From: Acidobacteriota bacterium
GTDB taxonomy: Bacteria; Acidobacteriota; Terriglobia; Terriglobales; Acidobacteriaceae
Direction of reading: 5' to 3'
Length of the DNA: 6,206 bases
Assembly: GCA_021810735.1 (NCBI GenBank)
Contig: JAJZIF010000245.1
Coordinates: forward strand, 1 to 6,206
Numbering within the stretch: the stretch's first letter is position 1; every line of letters starts with the position of its first letter. The translations under genes and the position numbers were made by a program. Below the pieces are notes generated by a model. It saw only the letters and a program-made list of their open reading frames with translations. It did no database searches and had not been told where the DNA came from. Shown one piece after another: positions 1-6,206 of this stretch.

Positions 1-1
1 G

Positions 2-1126
2 CTTGGCTATCAGGTATTGCACGTCGTCACCGGCAAAAAACCGTTTGCAACTGACCTCAAGGCCAACGGAATGACGCTTGAAAATGCCAAGCTCAAGGTG
101 ACCGTAGATCCTCATACCGGGTGTATCACAAGTCTCTACAACAAAGCCGCGAACTTCGAAGCCCTGGCTCCCCATAGCTGTGGAAACCAATTGATTGCAT
201 TTGAGGACAAGCCGAAGGCTTTTGACGCCTGGAACCTGAACCCAGAGTATGAAAAGACATTTACAAATCTCGATATGGCTGATTCCGTAAAGCTAGTGGA
301 GAATGGGCCACTGCGCGCTGTCATAAGGGTCAGCAGAACATGGCAAAGTTCGCACTTCGTGCAGGACATTACGCTCTACCGTGGGGCCGACGAAGTGGAT
401 GTCACGAACGATATCGACTGGCACGAGACGCATGTTCTTCTCAAGGCATCTTTTCCGCTGGCCGCCTCCAGCGGTATGGCGACTTATGAGATTCCCTACG
501 GAACCATTCAGCGGCCTACCACGCGCAACAATAGCTGGGAAAAAGCCAAATTTGAAGTACCGGCGCTGCGTTGGGCGGACCTCGGCGACGAGCAGCATGG
601 ATTCAGTTTGATCAATGAGTCAAAGTATGGATACAACACCGTTGGAAACGTGATGCGTCTATCGTTGCTTCGTGCCACGGTTTCACCTGATCCGAATGCG
701 GACCGCGGGCACCATCACTTCAGCTATGCTCTTTACCCCCATGGTGGAAATTGGAAAACGGCGCTCACTGTGCGGCACGGATATGAGTACAACTACAAAC
801 TTATGGCTCAACAGGTGGAAGCGCATTCAGGATCGATGCCGTTGGAGTATTCCTTTGCCGGTCTGCAGCCAACCAACGTCGTTCTAACGGCCATGAAAAA
901 AGCGGAAAATTCCAACAGTCTTATTCTTCGTTTTTACGAATGGGCAGGCAATACCGGAAGCGTGACGGTGCATCTGCCAAAAGGAGCGATATCGGCTCAA
1001 CAGACGAACTTGATGGAGCAGCCACAAGGACCTGCGTTGCAAGTGACCAACGGTGATTCCGTAGAGGTGCCAGTCCACCCCTATGAAATTGTGACCGTTC
1101 GCGCGGATTACCCGCAATCCCACTGA
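2..1126 (+). CDS. GH38-type alpha-mannosidase, C-terminal part (5' end outside window)
   Basis: This is the C-terminal portion of a glycoside hydrolase family 38 protein, enzymes that remove alpha-linked mannose from glycans. The frame is open from base 2 (first residues LGYQVLHVV), so the gene starts before the window; 374 residues are visible, where full-length relatives usually have about 800-1100. The visible part matches the family's C-terminal beta-sandwich region. It opens with ENAKLKVTVDPHTGCITSLYNK (shown as ENAKLKVTVD followed by G, I, SLYNK), the usual entry strand, then FEDKPKAFDAWNLNPEYE, which corresponds to the family's D-x-P-x-x-x-DAW segment. Later landmarks are DWHE, the aromatic YEIPYGTIQRPT stretch, LRWADL and RGHHHFSYALYPH. 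The protein ends with a beta-rich domain closing in VPVHPYEIVTVRA. The zinc-binding and nucleophile residues belong to the missing N-terminal half, so activity and any signal peptide cannot be judged. The assignment is family knowledge applied to visible motifs; exact linkage specificity is unknown. Confidence 0.88.
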   Translation, partial: LGYQVLHVVTGKKPFATDLKANGMTLENAKLKVTVDPHTGCITSLYNKAANFEALAPHSCGNQLIAFEDKPKAFDAWNLNPEYEKTFTNLDMADSVKLVENGPLRAVIRVSRTWQSSHFVQDITLYRGADEVDVTNDIDWHETHVLLKASFPLAASSGMATYEIPYGTIQRPTTRNNSWEKAKFEVPALRWADLGDEQHGFSLINESKYGYNTVGNVMRLSLLRATVSPDPNADRGHHHFSYALYPHGGNWKTALTVRHGYEYNYKLMAQQVEAHSGSMPLEYSFAGLQPTNVVLTAMKKAENSNSLILRFYEWAGNTGSVTVHLPKGAISAQQTNLMEQPQGPALQVTNGDSVEVPVHPYEIVTVRADYPQSH

Positions 1127-1235
1127 GTGTTTCGTCTGTTCTTGCACTCGAAGTGCGCAAACTGGGCTGACCGGTGGGCATTGAGCCGAAGGCAAGCTGC
1201 GGCGATGTCCGATGGAGAGTACCGGCTCACCAAAG

Positions 1236-1251
1236 CGCATTTCGGAATGCG
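1236..1251. other. Small perfect hairpin between mannosidase and cytochrome genes
   Basis: CGCATT and AATGCG form a perfect 6-bp stem around a TCGG loop, 29 bp before the cytochrome start codon. A second, shorter stem (GCACT/AGTGC, loop CGA) lies at 1144-1156, 17 bp after the mannosidase stop. Neither is followed by a T tract, so neither is a convincing intrinsic terminator. Otherwise the 154-bp gap shows no coding potential and no promoter I would call. Confidence 0.25.
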
Positions 1252-1270
1252 GCAATTGACTCGTTAACCC

Positions 1271-1275
1271 GGAAG
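1271..1275 (+). promoter_or_regulatory. Ribosome binding site for the GTG start of the cytochrome gene
   Basis: GGAAG sits 5 bases before the GTG at 1281. An in-frame TGA at 1257-1259 closes the frame upstream, and no in-frame ATG lies between them. The GTG is therefore the first usable start, and it places a good signal peptide at the N terminus. Confidence 0.6.
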
Positions 1276-1280
1276 TTACC

Positions 1281-2987
1281 GTGCTCCATTCCTTATCCAA
1301 GTTTGCGCAAGCATGCCTTGTGTTTGCGCTAAGTACCATCGGCCACGCATCGGCCATCGACACAGTGCGCGGGGCGGATCATGCGTGTGCGCAGTGCCAC
1401 AAAGGAATCTACCGAAGTTACATCGAGACTACGATGGCAAACGCCAGCGGCCCGGCAATCAATGCTGCGGTCCAGGGAGCGTTTACCCAGGCCTCGTCCG
1501 GAATAACCTATCGGATAAAGATAGAGAACGGAAATGTACTTCTTACATACAAGCGCGCCGGCAACCCGTCGCTTTCCGGGCAATACAGGCTGCAATATTT
1601 CTTCGGCTCAGGACGCCAAGGTACATCCTTCATTTACTCCCGAGACGATTATCTGTTTGAAGCTCCTCTGAGTTATTACGCAGCCAAATCCAGCTATGAT
1701 CTTCGCCCCGGTTATCTCCAGGCGAAAGAGATGCCATCGGCGCTGCCATTGAACTCGCAATGCCTCATCTGCCACATGAGCGGCGTCCGGAAGGAAGACT
1801 CAGGCACCGTCAACCACTACAGCGGCCCTCCATTTCTCCATGGCGGTATCACCTGCGAGGCTTGTCATGGCGACACGACCGCACATGTGCTCCACCATGG
1901 TAAGGGAGGCCTATTGGTGCTTTCCAAGCTCGGTCCCTTGGAGCGGGATTCAATCTGCTTGAGATGTCATCTGGAATCTGAGACGTCCGTTGCTCGACGG
2001 GGTAAAAGCCTATTGGATTTCAAATCTGGAGATCGCCTGTCGGACGACGTTTCATACTTCATCTATACAGGAGAGCAGGGAAGTACAGGCCGCGCCGTTA
2101 GCCAGGTAGAAGCCTTGGCGATGAGTGAATGCAAGCGAAGTAGCGGAGGGCGCATGTCATGTACGACTTGTCACGATCCTCACTCCACGCCAGCACCCTC
2201 TGAGCGAAGTTCATATTACAGGGCGAAATGTCTGGCCTGCCATTCTCAGCCACTGTTTGCATCTTCGCACTACAGCAATGTTCCCGACTGCACCATCTGC
2301 CACATGCCAAAGTCCTCCACCTCGGACATCCCGCACGCACAGGTTACGGACCACCGCATTCTGCGCACACAGCAGGAGGGCGAGCATGCCCCGGAAGCCC
2401 AACCAGCAGACCATGACAGAACGCTTATGCCAGTACCTGGAATAGGCGAACGACCGTCCGTTCGAAGCTTCGGGCTTGCCTTTTATAAAGTAGGCCTGAA
2501 GGGCGATCCTGATGCGATGAAGAACGCCTGGGATTTGCTTCAGAAAGCATTGCAAGGCAACCCAAACGACAGCGAAGTTCTTTCCGCATTGGGCTTCATA
2601 GCGCGGTTGAAGGGAGACGCCCCGCAATCGGCGGAGTTTCTGGAGAAAGCCTACCAAGTCGATCCGGCAAATGTTTACGTAGCGAACGACGTTGGCGTTT
2701 TACTTGCTTCTTCGGGCAAGCTGAATCAGGCTGAAATCGTGTGGAAGGAGCTTTTTGCCCGCAATCAGGACCTAGTGGATTTGGGTGACAATCTGGCTCT
2801 ATTACAGTGCCAACTGGGAGAGAAATCGGCTGCAAGTGAAACCCTTCAGAGGGTGCTTCAATTTAGTCCAGACCACCAGGCAACTCGACAGCTTCTCGCC
2901 AGGATTCAATCGGGAGACAAGCGGTGCATCTCGAGTAACGCCAGCCACGGTGAGATCCCGGCTCCGACTGAAAACCACGTTCAGTAA
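1281..2987 (+). CDS. Secreted heptaheme c-type cytochrome with C-terminal TPR repeats
   Basis: This 568-residue protein is probably a periplasmic or surface electron-transfer protein. The N terminus is a Sec signal peptide: a lysine near residue 7, a hydrophobic core to about 20, and a likely cut after HASA at 25. Seven CXXCH haem c attachment sites follow: CAQCH 36, CLICH 161, CEACH 192, CLRCH 226, CTTCH 294, CLACH 317 and CTICH 337. A 120-residue haem-free stretch rich in beta pattern and aromatics (YFFGSGRQGTSFIY) separates the first site from the rest. The haem part ends in HAQVTDHRI (352-360), whose histidines could be distal ligands. An extra Cys284 lies ten residues before CTTCH. From about 395 to 545 the sequence is TPR-like, with units near 408-427, 431-461, 465-495 and 500-530, suggesting a partner-docking module. 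Seven haems require export and a cytochrome c maturation system, neither of which is encoded here. No catalytic identity such as nitrite reductase or hydroxylamine oxidoreductase can be assigned. Start is GTG. Confidence 0.9.
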   Translation: MLHSLSKFAQACLVFALSTIGHASAIDTVRGADHACAQCHKGIYRSYIETTMANASGPAINAAVQGAFTQASSGITYRIKIENGNVLLTYKRAGNPSLSGQYRLQYFFGSGRQGTSFIYSRDDYLFEAPLSYYAAKSSYDLRPGYLQAKEMPSALPLNSQCLICHMSGVRKEDSGTVNHYSGPPFLHGGITCEACHGDTTAHVLHHGKGGLLVLSKLGPLERDSICLRCHLESETSVARRGKSLLDFKSGDRLSDDVSYFIYTGEQGSTGRAVSQVEALAMSECKRSSGGRMSCTTCHDPHSTPAPSERSSYYRAKCLACHSQPLFASSHYSNVPDCTICHMPKSSTSDIPHAQVTDHRILRTQQEGEHAPEAQPADHDRTLMPVPGIGERPSVRSFGLAFYKVGLKGDPDAMKNAWDLLQKALQGNPNDSEVLSALGFIARLKGDAPQSAEFLEKAYQVDPANVYVANDVGVLLASSGKLNQAEIVWKELFARNQDLVDLGDNLALLQCQLGEKSAASETLQRVLQFSPDHQATRQLLARIQSGDKRCISSNASHGEIPAPTENHVQ

Positions 2988-2998
2988 CTTTTGCCCGA

Positions 2999-3016
2999 GC
3001 ATTGCACAAGCAATGC
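2999..3016 (+). terminator. Hairpin after the cytochrome gene, possible terminator
   Basis: GCATTGC and GCAATGC form a perfect 7-bp stem around ACAA, starting 12 bases after the cytochrome stop codon. The position suits a transcript end, but no T run follows on either strand. It may be a factor-dependent terminator or a 3'-end stabiliser rather than a classical intrinsic terminator. Confidence 0.4.
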
Positions 3017-3167
3017 GGACCGATCGATCGCCACTCGCAAGCTTCGGCAGCGCGATTTGATCTGAGGCATGGAGTTGCGTGCTGACGGTCGGCGCTGAGA
3101 GTAAGCGATGCAATGAGTGAAATGCACCGGAACGGCTGAGGCGAATCTCTTCCGTATGTGGACGTGA

Positions 3168-3192
3168 CAAGCCAGAAGCGAGCCCTGGCTTG
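3168..3192 (-). terminator. Hairpin after the AT-hook-like gene, possible terminator
   Basis: CAAGCCAG and CTGGCTTG make a perfect 8-bp stem with a 9-base loop, starting 18 bases past the stop codon of the minus-strand gene at 3211. As with the hairpin on the opposite side of this convergent region, no T run follows, so termination is inferred from position and stem only. Confidence 0.4.
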
Positions 3193-3210
3193 CCCGGGCC
3201 TTGAGAACGA

Positions 3211-3486
3211 TTACTTGCTGCCTTGCTGCTTTGAGCTTCCCTGTGCTTTTTTGCGTTCCGCCCACCGCTTGCGCATCGCTTCCGCAATCCGTTTGCGCCC
3301 TTCCGGCGAAAGACGGCGTTTACGTGTGGAGGGGTGGGCAACGTGGCTTGCAGCCGCCTTATGTGCGGCTGCAGCTTTGGGGCGTCCGGGTCCACGTTTC
3401 GAGCCCGTCCCGGCTAGCACAGCGCGTGCTTGCTGCAGTCGTTCGATTTCTGCGTCGATTACTTCAATTACGTGATCGAAATCCAC
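3211..3486 (-). CDS. Small basic AT-hook-like DNA-binding protein
   Basis: This 91-residue, strongly basic protein is probably a DNA-binding or nucleoid-associated factor. Three parts can be seen. Residues 1-26 form an acidic amphipathic helix (EVIDAEIERLQQARAVLAG) that could be a short coiled coil for dimerisation. Residues 31-37 read RGPGRPK, close to the AT-hook core (GRP flanked by basic residues) that inserts in the minor groove of AT-rich DNA. After an Ala/His linker, residues 57-80 carry RRLSPEGRKRIAEAMRKRWAERKK, a basic helix-like segment resembling small modular DNA-binding motifs of the NUMOD3 kind. The tail is Ser/Gln/Lys-rich. Similar small proteins of this layout are common, mostly unannotated, in Acidobacteria (from memory). 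The start is GTG with AGGAGG just upstream. It is transcribed in the same direction as the permease gene 154 bp upstream of it, probably with its own promoter. Target sites are unknown. Confidence 0.75.
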   Translation of the reverse strand: MDFDHVIEVIDAEIERLQQARAVLAGTGSKRGPGRPKAAAAHKAAASHVAHPSTRKRRLSPEGRKRIAEAMRKRWAERKKAQGSSKQQGSK

Positions 3487-3490
3487 AATT

Positions 3491-3496
3491 CCTCCT
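3491..3496 (-). promoter_or_regulatory. Strong Shine-Dalgarno for the AT-hook-like gene
   Basis: On the minus strand AGGAGG is followed by AATT and then the GTG start at 3486. The 4-base spacing is a little short, but the motif is a full consensus. It fixes the GTG as the start and supports this small reading frame as a real gene. Confidence 0.75.
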
Positions 3497-3502
3497 GGAG
3501 TT

Positions 3503-3560
3503 ATCAGCTCATCCTAACCGATCAGCTATGCACGGTAAATGCAGTAGGACGAATAGCTGA
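3503..3560 (-). promoter_or_regulatory. Inverted and direct repeats upstream of the AT-hook-like gene (candidate operator or leader structure)
   Basis: TCAGCTAT (3522-3529) and ATAGCTGA (3553-3560) are perfect 8-bp inverted repeats 23 bp apart. A further direct copy of the core, ATCAGCT, lies at 3503-3509, 18 bp from the copy at 3521-3527. The group occupies the leader or promoter zone just before the Shine-Dalgarno sequence. It could be a multi-site operator, perhaps for the gene product itself, or an RNA stem. No confident -35/-10 pair was found near it. Confidence 0.4.
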
Positions 3561-3640
3561 CTCTTTCACCATACATAACTATTAGAGGTAAGCGCAAATG
3601 ACCGCTCTCGAACAATGGGCACCAAAAAAGATCCTCGAGC

Positions 3641-5980
3641 TTATAAAGGTGGATCATTGGAGGATTCCACTGCACGACTTAGTGCATGGCCATCAGATTT
3701 CGCAGCTGCGCCAACGGTGGACTCTTCAATGGAATAGCGCAGCCCATGGATTACGTTTGACTGGTTTGCCTTATATTCCGCAGCGAGCCGGGCTAACGCG
3801 TAGGTCACGATGTCGCTATGATGCAGTTCCTGCATGGATGGATCGCGGCGAAACTTCAGCCAGAGCTGGTGAACCAATTCAATGTCCTGAGGCTGCAGCG
3901 CCGGCGCGTGCGGGCCGATGTGGAAGGACTTAGCCACGCCGTCTGGCAGGACCACGTAAAAAGTAAATTGGCGTTTCGGTTCCGGTAACGCTTCCCACGC
4001 CTGGCCTGCGTAGAATGCTTGCTCTTCCGCAGTCATCCGGGTAGAAAGTCCAGCTACGACAGTGGCGGCTTCCAGCGAGTTGGCCGTTTGAACCAACGCA
4101 GCGAAAGGATCGCCCGCCGGCACAACCAGAAGGGAAATATGGCGGCCAAAACTCTCCGCCACAGAAACGGCCTGAGTGAACACGGTCTGCTCGTGTTCCG
4201 TGAATGCCTGCTGAGAAGCGTCAATATATTCCGGACCGCCTGCTCCCATTACACGGGCTGTCAGTACGACTACATCCTGGCTATCTTCTGAAGTGCGCGA
4301 GAGCGCCCAGCGAAGCGCGTTGCTGGAGGATGGGCTCCGCATGGTGACGATTACACAACCAGGCCGAATCTTGAGGCTTTCTCTGCTGATCGTATCGTCA
4401 ATTTCAAGCTGAAAGTGTTCCTTCATTTCGCGTGCTGTGGCCGCGTGGCGCCGCACGTTGTCTTTTTCTGAAAGCGTGAAGATGACGTAGAAGGTCGCGG
4501 CGAAGATGATTCCGCTGATGGTTGCCACTTCCTTGGTGAGCAGGTTGACCAGCGCCGTGCTCAGCAAGACCAGAAAAACCGAGAACAGGCCGACCGGAAT
4601 TTCGGTTTTGCCAACGCGGAAATTGATCGGAACCTTCCAACCGCGCTCGCCATGGTAGCGATATCGCAGCACCAGCATGGCCAGCCCGTTAAAAGTAAAG
4701 CTCCATATGACGCCGAACGCATAGGCTTCGCCGATGGTGATGATATTGCCCCGGCTCAGGATGATGGTGGCCAACTGGAGTCCGGTGACCAGATTGATGA
4801 TGCGGGTCGGGGTGCCGTATTTCTTTTGCGGCTTGCGGAACCAGTCGTGAAGCACCCCGTCTTCGGCCACCCGCATCAAGACTCCGGTCGAACCAATGAT
4901 GGAGGTGTTGATGGCTCCGGAAAGGATAAGAAACCCGACGATCACGACAAAGATGCGGAACGCGACCCGAAGCGCAAGAGGGCCGACCATGTACATGGCA
5001 ATTCCGGCAATCACGTTGTTGCCGTAGACGGGCACACGCACGCTGTCCGGAATCAGCATGACGGCCAGCAGAGAAGCTCCGCCGGTAAAGATCAAGCTAT
5101 AGATTGCGATGATGATCGCGGCGCGTTTCAGGTTCTTCAGCTTAGGATGCTGAATCTCGCGATTGACTTGTGCGAGAGTTTCCTCTCCGCTCATCGCCAG
5201 GACGGTGTGGCCAAAGGCCATCAGAATTCCGAACATCCCAAACGATTTGATCAGACTGGTGTGCTTTAGAAATCCGAACGAATCGCTCGTAAAGGTAAAG
5301 TCGGAAGGGATTGGGGGAGGCGGCAAATGTGCGCCCTTGTAAATCGCCGAGAACGTTCCCCACACCATCATGATAAGAACCATGAGGGTCGTGACCTTCA
5401 TAACGTCCAGTGCCTTGTGGCTGGACTCTTCGATGCCCTTGACGTTCAGCCACCAGAAATAAACAGTGACAACGACCGCAAACGCCGCGGATGTGCTGTT
5501 GACCGGGAATTGCATGGCTGCGCCGTGGACCATTGCCCAGTCCGGCAGTAGCCGGTGTTTGGCGCAGAGAGAAACAATCTCGTTCAGCAGACCGACGATA
5601 TACTGCCCGGCTGAAACTCCTGAGACCGGTCCGGTAAGTACATAATCGAACATCAGCGCCGATACGCTGACCTTTGCGAATGTGCCCCCCAAGCCTTCCT
5701 TCACGATGCGATAAACGCCGCCGCGGGTGAACATGGAACAGCTTTCCACGTAAACGGCGCGCACCGCGAACGAGAAGAGCATGACCGAAAGCACGATCCA
5801 GGGAGCGGACTTTCCAAAGTCCTGCTCGGCAATTCCGACCGCATAAAACGCCGAGGAGGCCAGGTCGTTGAGTACGATTGCAGCCGCACTCCAAAAGGAG
5901 ATGAAGGTGAGCATCACGGTGGATGCAACAACCAGGCGTACACGATTGGATTGCTGGGCGGAAATGGTCTGATCGGGCAT
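3641..5980 (-). CDS. APC-superfamily amino acid permease with C-terminal USP-like domain
   Basis: This 779-residue inner-membrane transporter belongs to the amino acid-polyamine-organocation superfamily. About 12 hydrophobic segments can be traced between residues 15 and 503, including 18-39, 57-75, 101-118, 164-180, 193-212, 244-262, 285-310, 342-365, 395-412, 417-438, 460-482 and 485-503. Family marks are the GG-Y element after the second segment (TRGGVYRIVKEGLGG, 85-99) and AFGHTVLAMSGEETLAQVNREI (255-276; FGHTVLAMSGEE is the key part), near the substrate site in characterised members. After a charged linker (504-537), residues 540-680 form an alpha/beta domain like universal stress proteins, followed by a helical tail to 779. 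The usual ATP-binding pattern GxxGxxxxxxxxxG(S/T) of UspA is not evident; the corresponding part reads VVAGLSTRMT. The domain is therefore probably regulatory and not a typical nucleotide binder. Plain APC permeases are about 430-500 residues, so the tail is a true extension. The ATG has only a weak Shine-Dalgarno sequence. Substrate is not predictable. Confidence 0.9.
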   Translation of the reverse strand: MPDQTISAQQSNRVRLVVASTVMLTFISFWSAAAIVLNDLASSAFYAVGIAEQDFGKSAPWIVLSVMLFSFAVRAVYVESCSMFTRGGVYRIVKEGLGGTFAKVSVSALMFDYVLTGPVSGVSAGQYIVGLLNEIVSLCAKHRLLPDWAMVHGAAMQFPVNSTSAAFAVVVTVYFWWLNVKGIEESSHKALDVMKVTTLMVLIMMVWGTFSAIYKGAHLPPPPIPSDFTFTSDSFGFLKHTSLIKSFGMFGILMAFGHTVLAMSGEETLAQVNREIQHPKLKNLKRAAIIIAIYSLIFTGGASLLAVMLIPDSVRVPVYGNNVIAGIAMYMVGPLALRVAFRIFVVIVGFLILSGAINTSIIGSTGVLMRVAEDGVLHDWFRKPQKKYGTPTRIINLVTGLQLATIILSRGNIITIGEAYAFGVIWSFTFNGLAMLVLRYRYHGERGWKVPINFRVGKTEIPVGLFSVFLVLLSTALVNLLTKEVATISGIIFAATFYVIFTLSEKDNVRRHAATAREMKEHFQLEIDDTISRESLKIRPGCVIVTMRSPSSSNALRWALSRTSEDSQDVVVLTARVMGAGGPEYIDASQQAFTEHEQTVFTQAVSVAESFGRHISLLVVPAGDPFAALVQTANSLEAATVVAGLSTRMTAEEQAFYAGQAWEALPEPKRQFTFYVVLPDGVAKSFHIGPHAPALQPQDIELVHQLWLKFRRDPSMQELHHSDIVTYALARLAAEYKANQSNVIHGLRYSIEESTVGAAAKSDGHALSRAVESSNDPPL

Positions 5981-6014
5981 GTGTTCGAAATGACTTGCGA
6001 TGGTGCTTACCTAA

Positions 6015-6050
6015 GGAAGCATCAACCGGAGCTTCCGTCCCTTTTAAGGG
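6015..6050 (-). promoter_or_regulatory. Inverted repeats in the permease leader
   Basis: Two short inverted repeats lie side by side 35-70 bp before the permease start. GGAAGC (6015-6020) pairs with GCTTCC (6031-6036) across 10 bases, and CCCTT (6039-6043) pairs with AAGGG (6046-6050) across TT. If the promoter at 6060-6088 is used, both fall in the untranslated leader or at the transcription start. They could be a regulator site or a leader fold. They are short enough to occur by chance. Confidence 0.3.
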
Positions 6051-6059
6051 TCAACGATG

Positions 6060-6088
6060 AGTGTAGGTTGGCGGGAGCGGGCGGTCAA
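6060..6088 (-). promoter_or_regulatory. Candidate sigma70-type promoter for the permease
   Basis: On the minus strand, TTGACC (6083-6088) is followed after exactly 17 bases by TACACT (6060-6065). Matches to consensus are 5/6 at -35 and 4/6 at -10 with ideal spacing. Transcription would begin near 6053, leaving a leader of about 70 bases before the ATG at 5980. A second TTGACC at 6049-6054 has no matching -10. Confidence 0.45.
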
Positions 6089-6099
6089 CGGATACTCTT

Positions 6100-6191
6100 T
6101 TCCAATACAAGATGAGCCTGAAGGACAGGATTGATTCCAATAGAAGATGAGCCTGAAGGAGGAGTCATGCTGAGGATTGAAGATCAGCGTG
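6100..6191. repeat. Direct repeat of 26 bp with a decayed third unit, period about 35 bp
   Basis: Positions 6100-6125 and 6135-6160 are 26-bp direct copies that differ at one base only (C at 6108, G at 6143). Each runs from TTCCAATA to GCCTGAAGGA. The inner core AAGATGAGCCTG starts at 6109 and 6144, and a 10/12 match, AAGATCAGCGTG, starts at 6180. The spacing is therefore 35 and then 36 bp. The second copy ends inside the Shine-Dalgarno sequence of the gene at 6167 and the third lies in its coding sequence. Confidence 0.85.
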
Positions 6192-6206
6192 CACGAAGCG
6201 GAGAAG
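6167..6206 (+). CDS. Start of an unidentified gene, possibly an IstA-like transposase (3' end outside window)
   Basis: Only 13 complete codons are visible, reading MLRIEDQRARSGE. The start is well supported: AAGGAGGAG at 6156-6164 stands 2-4 bases before the ATG, the strongest ribosome binding site on the plus strand here. Many IS21-family IstA transposases start with an ML-x-ED type segment leading into a helix-turn-helix, and the repeats directly upstream fit that context, but 13 residues cannot establish it. The gene is divergent from the permease. It could equally be an unrelated host gene with a repeat-bearing control region. Confidence 0.5.
   Translation, partial: MLRIEDQRARSGE

Larger units (their letters stand above)
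6062..6206 (+). mobile_element. Possible left end of an IS21-like insertion sequence (runs off the window)
   Basis: Three features together suggest an insertion-sequence end: long internal direct repeats at 6100-6191, a gene starting just inside them with a strong Shine-Dalgarno sequence, and a TGT at 6062 about 105 bp before that start. IS21-family elements commonly begin with TG, carry several repeated transposase-binding sites at their ends, and have their transposase gene start roughly 100 bp inside. The exact boundary is a guess; the other end and the target duplication are not in the window. The repeats could instead be a regulatory array of an ordinary gene. Confidence 0.3.

Noticed and set aside
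884..1363. 159-codon minus-strand frame across the mannosidase 3' end and the gap
   Set aside because: It overlaps two confident plus-strand genes, has no ribosome binding site I can support, and no recognisable motif.
3001..3060. GATCGATC palindrome and nearby GC-rich words as an attachment site or origin element
   Set aside because: A single 8-bp palindrome with no repeats, integrase or replication gene nearby is not meaningful.
3598..3933. Plus-strand 111-codon frame starting ATG at 3598 with AGAGG upstream
   Set aside because: Its first 15 codons look plausible, but from 3641 it runs antisense through the well-supported permease C terminus and turns into low-quality sequence. Most likely a chance frame.
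4652..5269. 205-codon plus-strand frame inside the permease gene
   Set aside because: It is the antisense shadow of the membrane domain; its composition (many Asp, His, Gly, Lys) is what reverse-strand hydrophobic codons give, and it resembles no known protein.
6112..6173. Two mini-frames (MSLKDRIDSNRR and MSLKEESC) chained by an ATGA overlap at 6147-6150
   Set aside because: Both ATGs are simply part of the 26-bp repeat. They lack proper ribosome binding sites, so the overlap is a by-product of the repeat, not evidence of leader peptides.

Overview
The window looks like chromosomal DNA of a moderate-GC heterotrophic bacterium, most likely an Acidobacteriota (Terriglobia-like). That guess rests on protein style: a heptaheme c-type cytochrome fused to TPR repeats, a GH38 mannosidase, an APC permease with a USP-like tail, and a small AT-hook-like protein. 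It is inference by familiarity, because no marker gene is present.

Layout, left to right. (1) Positions 2-1126 (+) hold the C-terminal 374 codons of a GH38-type alpha-mannosidase whose start and catalytic domain lie outside the window. (2) After a 154-bp gap, 1281-2987 (+) encodes a secreted protein with seven CXXCH haem sites followed by TPR-like helices. (3) A convergent intergenic region (2988-3210) has a perfect hairpin just after each flanking gene. (4) Positions 3211-3486 (-) encode a 91-residue basic protein with an AT-hook-like core; its upstream region carries an 8-bp inverted repeat. (5) Positions 3641-5980 (-) encode a 779-residue APC permease with a cytoplasmic UspA-like domain. 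(6) A divergent region (5981-6166) holds a sigma70-like promoter candidate for the permease, short inverted repeats in its leader, and a 26-bp direct repeat with a decayed third unit at the same ~35-bp period. (7) From 6167 (+) a new gene begins behind a strong Shine-Dalgarno sequence; repeats plus the MLRIED start suggest, but do not prove, the left end of an IS21-like element.

The genes do not form an obvious pathway. The mannosidase serves glycan breakdown, the cytochrome is an extracytoplasmic electron carrier or enzyme, the permease imports an amino-acid-like solute, and the AT-hook-like protein probably binds DNA. No clearly new multi-gene system is visible. The points most worth following are the repeat-bearing right edge, the inverted repeat before the AT-hook-like gene, and the heptaheme-TPR architecture.
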